52,282 nt of DNA, from positions 1 to 52,282 of the IMG/VR virus record IMGVR_UViG_3300022857_000007; one strand, 5' to 3'. This DNA is from a virus. The first letter of the stretch is position 1; each line of letters begins with the position of its first letter. Positions 24,097 through 30,907 of the stretch are shown here, piece by piece. The position numbers were made by a program, and so were the translations under genes. The notes under the pieces were generated by a model. The model ran no database searches, was not told where the DNA came from, and worked only from the letters and a program-made list of their open reading frames with translations.

Positions 24097-26823
24097 TTAC
24101 GTTGTTAATAATTTATCACCCGAAGGTTCTACTATCATCTTAAATTTAGCATCTTTCTTAAAGTTAAGAAAACCTTTATCATTTTGAGAAAACTGAGAAA
24201 GGTAGACCGCATCTTTTTGAAGTTCTGGTTTAAGTTTTGCTGCTAGTTTTCCGAAAGCTCTAATTTTAGTTGTCGTCACTCCATCCCCAACCTTTAACTC
24301 TAGGTACTCAGCCTTCTTCTTTGTTAATAGATATCTTATATCATGAAGAAAGAAGTAGTAGTCTCCTGAGTCTGTGAACGCAGTTATAGGATCTACATGC
24401 CTATTGTTGTCTTGAGCTTTTTTGATTATGTCTTCATTAATCTTAGCAACCCTATTAATAAAAGATAAATCAAACCCACAAACTTCCTCAAAATCATGGA
24501 CTTTTTGCATATCTTGAGTTGGAGGGAATTTAATAGAATCTATTTTAGAACCATACTCAATAGCATCTAAATCAAAAGCTAAAAGCTGATTAGGTATTAT
24601 TTTCTTCTTGGTCTTGGTTTTTAAACTTAACAGATATTCTCTAGAAGAAGACCAATCATCAAATACTCCCGACTTTAAACAAGCATTAAATGCTGTCTTA
24701 TTGAAATTAGAAAAAGGAAGAGAAAAGAAAGCTGCCATAGAAATGCTCTCTAACTTTTTTTGTTTCATCGTCAATAAACTATTAAGCTCATCATAAGCTT
24801 TTGTCCCCATGCCTTTAACCATAGAAAACCCAAGAGTTATTTCTTTATCACGAGTAATAACACAATCCCAATCAGACTTCCTAGAAGGAGGAATAACCTT
24901 AACCCCTTTAGACATAGCAGAAGCTATAGCTTTAGTGAGCCATTCTTTCTGCTTTTCAAGTGCGCCTGAGGTTTTTGGGTTGTTCAATAAAGAACAATAA
25001 AATTCTTCAGGATAATAAGTTTTTAAATACAGAGTTTGCATTGCAATATACGCATAAGCAACACTGTGGGAATTTGACACACAAATATCATTCGCATAAA
25101 AATTATGAAATTCACTATCAATTTCTAAGTCGTAAGTCTCGACTTCTCCTATTTCTTCTATTTCAATTATTTTTTCAAAAGCACTACTCTTTATCTTTAT
25201 TTCCTCTCCTCTTTCTAATATTTCTTTCAACGTCATCATCCCTTTTTCTGTCATGATTTTATGATCCATAGTGCATTCTAGAATATTTCCAGAAGAAGTT
25301 TTTATTCTATAAACCTTCTTAATTCCATTGTGGTGAATATCTTTCACAGGAACAAACTCATCTTCTTCTTTTTGTGGATTATAACCTCTAATTAAATCTC
25401 CTTCTTTGACATCTAATATACCAACTTTATCTCCATTTTCTTTTTCTACTATAGAGTTTTTACTTAAACATTTGTTGAACGAATATCCCAAATACTTCAA
25501 CATGTACTCTTGTATCATTTGAAGAGAATCCTTATCCACACCTCTCTCTTTAGCGTTAGACATAAATTCATTCCAATACCCTAAGAACTTTAAATAATCC
25601 CCATAACCCCTTTTTAACTTGTCCTCACTAGTTATTTCTCCACCTAAGTTTACCTTAGCAATAAAAGCCTTCCCTTTATCCATATACCTCCTTAACATAT
25701 CCCCCTTACCAAGATCAAACCCTGCGATTTCATTTGCTAAAAACTGAACCTGTTCTTGGAAAATCATTACTCCATTAGTCTCTTTTAAGACGTTCTCCAA
25801 TAAAGGGTGTACGTATTTTATTTCGTTAGAATTAAACTTATTTACGATATACTCTTTATCAGCACCTATACTCATCGGTCCGGGTCTGAAAAGTGCATTC
25901 GCAGCAGCTAATTCCTCGAAACTTTCAATATGTATCGAACGTATTAATCCATTCATCCCAGAAGACTCAAACTGAAATATACCATGATTTAAACCAAGCC
26001 TAATTTCATCATATAATTTTGGGTCTTCAAAATGATCTTCAACATAAACAATATCGTCAGTAATATCCTTCCCACTACGATCCTTAACCATCTTGATGCA
26101 TGATGAAATAATATTCATGGCTGAGATCTTTAAAGTATCAAGCTTTAGAATCCCTAAATAAGATAAATGCTTAAACGAACCATCAGCCTCAGAGAAAGCC
26201 GAAACAACAGCTCCGTTTTCAGCAATAACATTTGTTGGAATATAATTCCAAGAATCAGTTGGAGTAATAACAACCCCAGCAGCATGTTGACCTAACTGTT
26301 TAACCCTACCTTGAAGGCGAAGAGTCTGAACCATAACCTTCTTATTCTCTGGGTCAATTAGCCAATTTTTTGTTACAGGATGACAAGACTCATTGACCGA
26401 ATGTTCTTCAAAAAACTCTTTTAAACTAAACTTATCTCCTAAGTGTTTTATTTGACGATCAATATCTCTGTTTACTTGTTCAATATCAGAACCTCTTTCA
26501 ACACTCTGCCTACCCAACAATGCTCTTCCGACATCTTTTAAGCAACTCTTTTCGTTAAAAGTGCCTAACGTGCAAACGTGGAAAGTTCTAGACGCTCCGT
26601 ACTTCTTAACCAAAAATCCGTCAATGATATCTTGTGTGTCTGACTCGAAATCAATATCTAAATCTGGCGGAGAATTGTGTATAAGTATTGATTTTACTAG
26701 GTCTTCAGAGGTTTTTTCTAAATCAATATCTAACGAGTTGCAGTAAAACAAATGGTCTATTTCACAAGAAATATCATAAACCTTTCCAGTATATTGTATT
26801 TTTTTTATAGACTTTATGTTCAT
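24097..26823 (-). CDS. dnaE: DNA polymerase III alpha (DnaE) C-terminal half, with C-intein and a further intein
   Basis: This is a 908-residue precursor. Residues 1-50 are the C-terminal piece of a split intein ending in ILIHN. The extein resumes at S51 with SPPDLDIDFES, the Pol III motif holding two catalytic aspartates. Next come FHVCTLGTF, RLQGRVKQLGQHAAGVVITP, IFQFESSGM, LFRPGPMSIGA and GVMIFQEQVQ, all family-C polymerase signatures. A second intein occupies residues 452-584 at the YSFNK/SHSVAYAY motif. The C-terminal part holds the helix-hairpin-helix and OB-like region. After splicing about 725 extein residues remain, to be joined in trans to the other half. The ATG overlaps the stop of the gap endonuclease as ATGA, so translation is coupled. 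Confidence 0.93.
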   Translation of the reverse strand: MNIKSIKKIQYTGKVYDISCEIDHLFYCNSLDIDLEKTSEDLVKSILIHNSPPDLDIDFESDTQDIIDGFLVKKYGASRTFHVCTLGTFNEKSCLKDVGRALLGRQSVERGSDIEQVNRDIDRQIKHLGDKFSLKEFFEEHSVNESCHPVTKNWLIDPENKKVMVQTLRLQGRVKQLGQHAAGVVITPTDSWNYIPTNVIAENGAVVSAFSEADGSFKHLSYLGILKLDTLKISAMNIISSCIKMVKDRSGKDITDDIVYVEDHFEDPKLYDEIRLGLNHGIFQFESSGMNGLIRSIHIESFEELAAANALFRPGPMSIGADKEYIVNKFNSNEIKYVHPLLENVLKETNGVMIFQEQVQFLANEIAGFDLGKGDMLRRYMDKGKAFIAKVNLGGEITSEDKLKRGYGDYLKFLGYWNEFMSNAKERGVDKDSLQMIQEYMLKYLGYSFNKCLSKNSIVEKENGDKVGILDVKEGDLIRGYNPQKEEDEFVPVKDIHHNGIKKVYRIKTSSGNILECTMDHKIMTEKGMMTLKEILERGEEIKIKSSAFEKIIEIEEIGEVETYDLEIDSEFHNFYANDICVSNSHSVAYAYIAMQTLYLKTYYPEEFYCSLLNNPKTSGALEKQKEWLTKAIASAMSKGVKVIPPSRKSDWDCVITRDKEITLGFSMVKGMGTKAYDELNSLLTMKQKKLESISMAAFFSLPFSNFNKTAFNACLKSGVFDDWSSSREYLLSLKTKTKKKIIPNQLLAFDLDAIEYGSKIDSIKFPPTQDMQKVHDFEEVCGFDLSFINRVAKINEDIIKKAQDNNRHVDPITAFTDSGDYYFFLHDIRYLLTKKKAEYLELKVGDGVTTTKIRAFGKLAAKLKPELQKDAVYLSQFSQNDKGFLNFKKDAKFKMIVEPSGDKLLTT
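25072..25470 (-). other. Mini-intein in DnaE C-half (133 aa)
   Basis: Residues 452-584 of the precursor. It starts CLSKNSIVEKENGDKVGILD, has the block-B element CTMDH and the block-F element VETYDLEIDSEFHNF. It ends ICVSN before S585. Removal restores YLGYSFNKSHSVAYAY, a conserved DnaE motif. There is no endonuclease domain. The penultimate residue is Ser, not the usual His. Confidence 0.9.
26674..26823 (-). other. Split-intein C-terminal fragment (50 aa)
   Basis: Residues 1-50 of the downstream polymerase precursor. KVYDISCEIDHLF is block F and ILIHN followed by Ser is block G. Between them lie about 20 residues (NSLDIDLEKTSEDLVKS), longer than the usual short ANGI-type link. It pairs with the fragment at 27972-28253. 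Confidence 0.9.
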
Positions 26824-27920
26824 GACATTATTTTTCTTATATTTTTCATAACCAACTCTCTTGATTTATTCCAATCATCCTCCCATATTACAAAAGGTCG
26901 TATTCCAGTTTCATCCAAAATAACAGACTCTCTCTTTGCGTCTGACCTCCACACTTCTCTTGCTAACTTCTTCTTGTGCTTGTGGTAATAATCCGAAGAA
27001 TATTTCTTAGGGTTGCAATGCCAGTAATCCCCATTACATTCAATAATCACTTTTTTATTTGGGCAATAAAAGTCTAAAAACATTACCTTTTTCTTACTCT
27101 TTTCATCTAAGTAGACAATCTTTTTTTGAAGAAGTTCAGAATCAATATGGAAACAATCTTTTAAACCAAATTCTCTAACTAGTAAATTTACAACTTCTTT
27201 CTCAAACTTTGACGTTGAATTAATAGAATTAAACCAAGAACTACCACTTAAACTTACTTTCCTATCCATTTCTTTCATTTGCCACTCATAGTCTTTAAAC
27301 AGATTATCAACCCCATATTTCTCAATCATGGATTCAGTAATAGCTGAATAATGAGGCCCTCTTTCTAAAAAGCTATTAACACCATACTTGTCAAAAATAG
27401 ACTGAGAAGCCTTCTCTCTAACTTCTTTTATCTGAAATGGACTACACACCCCTTTAACTCCATACCTTTCTTCTAAAGAAGCTCCAATAGTGCGCTTGTA
27501 TTCCTCAGTTTTGTAATATAAACTTTTATATTCTTTCTCAGGTATAAAGTAACCTCTACTCCATAACTTTAAACCTCCCCTAGTAGGGTGTAACGCTTGG
27601 TTTATTTCACTTCCATTTTCAGGATGATGAAACTTAACGTAGGTGTTTGTTAAAAAACAAAACCCCTTATCAGTTTCTATTCTAAAACAACACTTAGATT
27701 TCCTAAACTCTAAGTCATAACTTTTTACTACGCCTAAATTATTATGTGTCTTGTTTTCATACAAAACTCTACCGATCAAAAATTTAGGCGAAATAAATAA
27801 CTCATTTTTATACCCCCACCCCTTTTTTTCTTCCTGAGTTGGTTTTGAAAAACCACAAAAATCTCTAAGGTAATTGTATAATTCTTCTGCCGTTTTTATC
27901 TCTTCTTTTAATTCTGTCAT
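26820..27920 (-). CDS. Vsr-like homing endonuclease in the gap of the fractured polymerase gene
   Basis: This is a 366-residue free-standing nuclease. The C-terminal core (about residues 275-366) reads FLDFYCPNKKVIIECNGDYW, then HCNPKKYS, and later FVIWEDDW. This is the Vsr-like PD-(D/E)XK pattern with Asp in FLDFY, Glu in IIECNGD, the YWH element and a terminal hIWEDDW strand. The middle contains repeated short units of the type EERYGVKG, FDKYGVNS and IEKYGVDN (about 15-25 residues apart), a DNA-binding repeat known from phage homing nucleases. Lying between the two polymerase halves, it is the expected driver of split-intein spread. It probably recognises the uninterrupted dnaE site. The stop overlaps the next ATG. 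Confidence 0.85.
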   Translation of the reverse strand: MTELKEEIKTAEELYNYLRDFCGFSKPTQEEKKGWGYKNELFISPKFLIGRVLYENKTHNNLGVVKSYDLEFRKSKCCFRIETDKGFCFLTNTYVKFHHPENGSEINQALHPTRGGLKLWSRGYFIPEKEYKSLYYKTEEYKRTIGASLEERYGVKGVCSPFQIKEVREKASQSIFDKYGVNSFLERGPHYSAITESMIEKYGVDNLFKDYEWQMKEMDRKVSLSGSSWFNSINSTSKFEKEVVNLLVREFGLKDCFHIDSELLQKKIVYLDEKSKKKVMFLDFYCPNKKVIIECNGDYWHCNPKKYSSDYYHKHKKKLAREVWRSDAKRESVILDETGIRPFVIWEDDWNKSRELVMKNIRKIMS

Positions 27921-27932
27921 GTTTCTATTTTA

Positions 27933-27968
27933 AAATCTTTATCTACATCTAAATATGGATAAAGATTT
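27933..27968 (-). promoter_or_regulatory. 11-bp inverted repeat between polymerase N-half and gap endonuclease
   Basis: AAATCTTTATC (27933-27943) and GATAAAGATTT (27958-27968) are exact reverse complements with a 14-nt loop. On the minus strand the hairpin begins right after the TAG stop of the upstream gene, ends 12 bp before the endonuclease ATG, and is followed by TTTTAAAA-like bases. It could act as an attenuator or terminator, or mask the endonuclease ribosome-binding region. Confidence 0.6.
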
Positions 27969-30590
27969 CTAAACCGTGATTAACTGATCACTTTCTTTAA
28001 TCTCATCAACTCTCACTTCTAACCTTTCACCTTCTCTTATGACTGGAACTATGTGGTTTCCTGTCAACTGAATAATAGCGCCATCTTCTGTTTCTATTTC
28101 AAAAACATCTTCACCCTCATTTAATTCTCTTTCGTGTATTTGAACTAACTTTCCTTTCCCAGTTTCTGTTTCGACATCATCATCAAGAGTGAGTTCTGTT
28201 ATGTTTTTAAATTCTCCACCCTTTAATAAGACGTTACACTTATCTGTCATACACATTCTTGTTGGATTCAAAAAACGCTCAAAATAAAGACCATATTTTA
28301 GAGGGTCAATTTTAGTAATATCCAAAGCATATGCTAATAAACTTCCTCCACCTGAATTATGAACAGCTAGACCTTCAATATTATATGTTTCACTACCCTC
28401 TACTTTAAGGTCATAAACTTTTCCTTTGTAGCTTTTATATGTTTTATTGGCTATTTTCTCAGAACCAATCTTAACATCGACAACATCGTCTTCTTCAGTA
28501 AGCTTGTCAGCTTCAACCCACCCTCTATTAGAGGTTAGTATTTCATGGTCTTTTGTGCATTCTATAACTCTTCCATCTTCAAACTCTAACACTACAATTT
28601 CTTCATCAATATTGTATTCAAAAACATCCAACACCTCCTTAACGTCACCGTAAGCATCTATAACGAAGTCTCCAATATCAATAGTTTCTATAGGAGCTTT
28701 CATTTCATCTCCCATAATAACTTTAGAGTTAGGTAAGAAACAGCCTCTAGCAGCACCGATCTCATGACCTGTTGACCTATAATATCGAATCAATTCCCAG
28801 TTAACCAAAAAGTAATCTAACATCTTTTTGTCTTTGATTACCTTTAACTCAAAAGTTAATCTATCATGGTATTTTTTAACAACCTCATCTGTTAAAGGGA
28901 CATTAATCCTCTTAGCTCTTTCTTTAAGTTTCTTATTAAGCTTACCAAAAGATAGTTTGTAGATTATCTTTTCTGAATCATCAGTTCCAAAAAAATCAAT
29001 AATATCCTGAGTAGCTTCATATCTTGGGTACTTCTCAACACCGACTTCAAAGTCAAACTTACACTTCCTCCCTAAAGAAAGAGTGTTATCCATGAAGCCC
29101 ATTAAAACATCTTCTGGGTAATTGTACCCAAATTTTCTATTTAACTTCAAATAATCTCTCCTTGTTGGATAATGAAGAACTCTTCTTTCAAAAAGCCTAG
29201 CCTGAGAACGAGGAGCTTTTTGACCAATAGCTAAAATAGTGTCTTGAAGATCGTTGTCTTCTGGGTGAACATAATGGACATCGTTGTCTACAATTATATC
29301 AACTCCATATTTGATTGCTAATTTTATTAAAAAATTATTCAATCTTTTTTGAATCAATAGTTCATTTAATTTTATCTCTACATAAAAATCTTCTCCAAAT
29401 TGAGAATGAAGTAGTTTGAAATAAATCTCCGCCTCCTTCTTATGACCTTTTTGCATTAAATTACTAATAAACCCTTTATGACAACCAGACGTAACTATAA
29501 GACCTTCCTTATTCTCTAAAAGCCACTCAGTCTTTATCCTTCCATAAGGATAGCGAAACCCTTCAGTATTTGCTTTGTAAAGAAGCTTGTTTAGGTTTAC
29601 GTACCCTTTTTGATTCTTTATAAAAAACTTTAAAGGGTAATCAGAACCCTCGTCAGCTTGACCTCCTTCTTCACCGTCTGCAAACTTTCCAATGTTTTCA
29701 TTTAAAAAAAGTTCCATTCCCAAAATAGGATGGATTTTAGCTTTTTTACATTTATCCCAAAAATCCAAAGTCCCTGACATTGTATTGAAATCAGTAATAC
29801 CAATAGCAGGGTGATTGTGTTTTTTTGCTATCTCAATATAATCAGTTGCAGTGGCAGCGCCTCTTAATAAAGAATGGTCAGTATGGACTCCCAAACACAC
29901 AACAGGCTTGTCTAGTTCTTTGTCTGAAAGATTACCCCCGTAGTCATATGTTGCACCTTCTCTTGGAACAAACCCAAGACCTTCTATTTTTTGAGGAATA
30001 TCCTTATAATCATAATGCCCGATTTCTTGAAGCTTAAAGAAACATTTAGCTAGAGCTAAAACATCGACTATCGCATCATGAGCATCTTCGAAACCAACTT
30101 TAAATAACGTTGTATGTAATTCTGTAAGAGTAGGCCATTTGAAGTTGAACCCTTTACCTCTACTTGGGATTTTACAAAAGTCCACAGTCGTGTCTTTTGT
30201 GTCCACATGCTCTATGGAATATAAATCTTTATGGTCTTTTTTTAATCTAACATATTCAGCACCCATTATCTTTTGATCAAAAGATATGTTATGAGCGATA
30301 AGATAATGGTTTCTCTCTAATGCTTTATTGAATTTCTCTACAACCTCAAGCAATGGAAGCCCTTCTAAATTTGCTCTTTCATTTGTTATTCTATGAATAT
30401 TTATAGCATCTTGAGGTATGATGAAACCATTAGGCTTTACAATAAAATCACCTCTATTCGTTTCTTTTCCATCTACATCATACTCTACCCAAGCAAGCTG
30501 CACAAGTCTCGGCCAATTATCTGAATCAGTAATTGGGGCTTTATAGTTTTGAGGAAGACCAGTTGTTTCTGTATCGAATATTAAGTACAT
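27969..30590 (-). CDS. dnaE: DNA polymerase III alpha (DnaE) N-terminal half with proofreading exonuclease, mini-intein and N-intein
   Basis: The preferred start is the ATG at 30590 (MYLIFDTETTGLPQ), 873 residues; an ATG at 30611 adds seven. Domains in order follow. Residues 1-190 are a DnaQ-type DEDDh exonuclease (FDTETTG, AHNISFDQ, HDAIVDV). About 225-500 is a PHP domain starting GVHTDHSLLRG. The start of the palm reaches HEIGAARG. A mini-intein (617-745) follows, then SGGGSLLAYALDITKIDPLK and YGLYFERFLNPTRM. The N-half of a split intein (780-873) ends at the stop. It supplies proofreading and the first palm motif of the replicative polymerase. It functions only after trans-splicing to the product of 24097-26823. 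The spliced enzyme would be about 1,375 residues. Confidence 0.93.
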   Translation of the reverse strand: MYLIFDTETTGLPQNYKAPITDSDNWPRLVQLAWVEYDVDGKETNRGDFIVKPNGFIIPQDAINIHRITNERANLEGLPLLEVVEKFNKALERNHYLIAHNISFDQKIMGAEYVRLKKDHKDLYSIEHVDTKDTTVDFCKIPSRGKGFNFKWPTLTELHTTLFKVGFEDAHDAIVDVLALAKCFFKLQEIGHYDYKDIPQKIEGLGFVPREGATYDYGGNLSDKELDKPVVCLGVHTDHSLLRGAATATDYIEIAKKHNHPAIGITDFNTMSGTLDFWDKCKKAKIHPILGMELFLNENIGKFADGEEGGQADEGSDYPLKFFIKNQKGYVNLNKLLYKANTEGFRYPYGRIKTEWLLENKEGLIVTSGCHKGFISNLMQKGHKKEAEIYFKLLHSQFGEDFYVEIKLNELLIQKRLNNFLIKLAIKYGVDIIVDNDVHYVHPEDNDLQDTILAIGQKAPRSQARLFERRVLHYPTRRDYLKLNRKFGYNYPEDVLMGFMDNTLSLGRKCKFDFEVGVEKYPRYEATQDIIDFFGTDDSEKIIYKLSFGKLNKKLKERAKRINVPLTDEVVKKYHDRLTFELKVIKDKKMLDYFLVNWELIRYYRSTGHEIGAARGCFLPNSKVIMGDEMKAPIETIDIGDFVIDAYGDVKEVLDVFEYNIDEEIVVLEFEDGRVIECTKDHEILTSNRGWVEADKLTEEDDVVDVKIGSEKIANKTYKSYKGKVYDLKVEGSETYNIEGLAVHNSGGGSLLAYALDITKIDPLKYGLYFERFLNPTRMCMTDKCNVLLKGGEFKNITELTLDDDVETETGKGKLVQIHERELNEGEDVFEIETEDGAIIQLTGNHIVPVIREGERLEVRVDEIKESDQLITV
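27972..28253 (-). other. Split-intein N-terminal fragment (94 aa)
   Basis: It begins at Cys after FLNPTRM (CMTDKCNVLLKGGEFKNI) and contains the block-B motif LTGNHIVPV. It ends at the gene's stop codon with KESDQLITV. The N-extein end joins to SPPDLDIDF of the other half, restoring the Pol III catalytic segment. Confidence 0.92.
28356..28742 (-). other. Mini-intein in DnaE N-half (129 aa)
   Basis: It starts CFLPNSKVIMGDEMKAPIET, has block-B CTKDHEIL, block-F KVYDLKVEGSETYNI and the end GLAVHN, followed by Ser. It interrupts AARG/SGGGSLLAYAL, the G-S motif of the polymerase palm. There is no endonuclease domain. Confidence 0.93.
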
Positions 30591-30625
30591 GCTTGTATTG
30601 TATTTATACAAATGTACGAAAAATA

Positions 30626-30907
30626 TCAGTCTTTATCGTAATCGTAATTGTTCTTCATGAGGTTTTCTTCCTTTCTTTCTTTAGCAAACTCTTTTTCCTG
30701 CTCTAGAATAAAATTTTGAATTTCATGAAGTTCTTTTTTAGCAAACCTAGTTAACCTCCTAGCTCTTTCTCCAGCAGAAATGTTTTTCTTATAAGAAACA
30801 AAGTCAATCAGAAACTTATCCATCATATCTAACTGGTCTTTCAAATCAATCCATCTCTCAATTAAGTCAAATTTATCATGTTTACTTTTTATTCTTTTTT
30901 CATTCAT
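30626..30907 (-). CDS. Small charged helical protein, unknown
   Basis: This 93-residue protein has long helices rich in Lys and Glu. The stretch KKNISAGERARRLTRFAKKE, LHEIQNFILEQEKE weakly recalls small Bacteroidota histone-H1-like (Hc1) proteins, which share an AGxRARKA pattern; this is a hint only. The start overlaps the portal gene's stop by 8 bp, so translation is probably coupled. It may be an assembly or DNA-binding accessory. Confidence 0.5.
   Translation of the reverse strand: MNEKRIKSKHDKFDLIERWIDLKDQLDMMDKFLIDFVSYKKNISAGERARRLTRFAKKELHEIQNFILEQEKEFAKERKEENLMKNNYDYDKD

Noticed and set aside
24960-25256. 98-codon plus-strand frame over the DnaE mini-intein
   Set aside because: Antisense to a well-supported intein; Leu/Ser/Phe-rich shadow composition.
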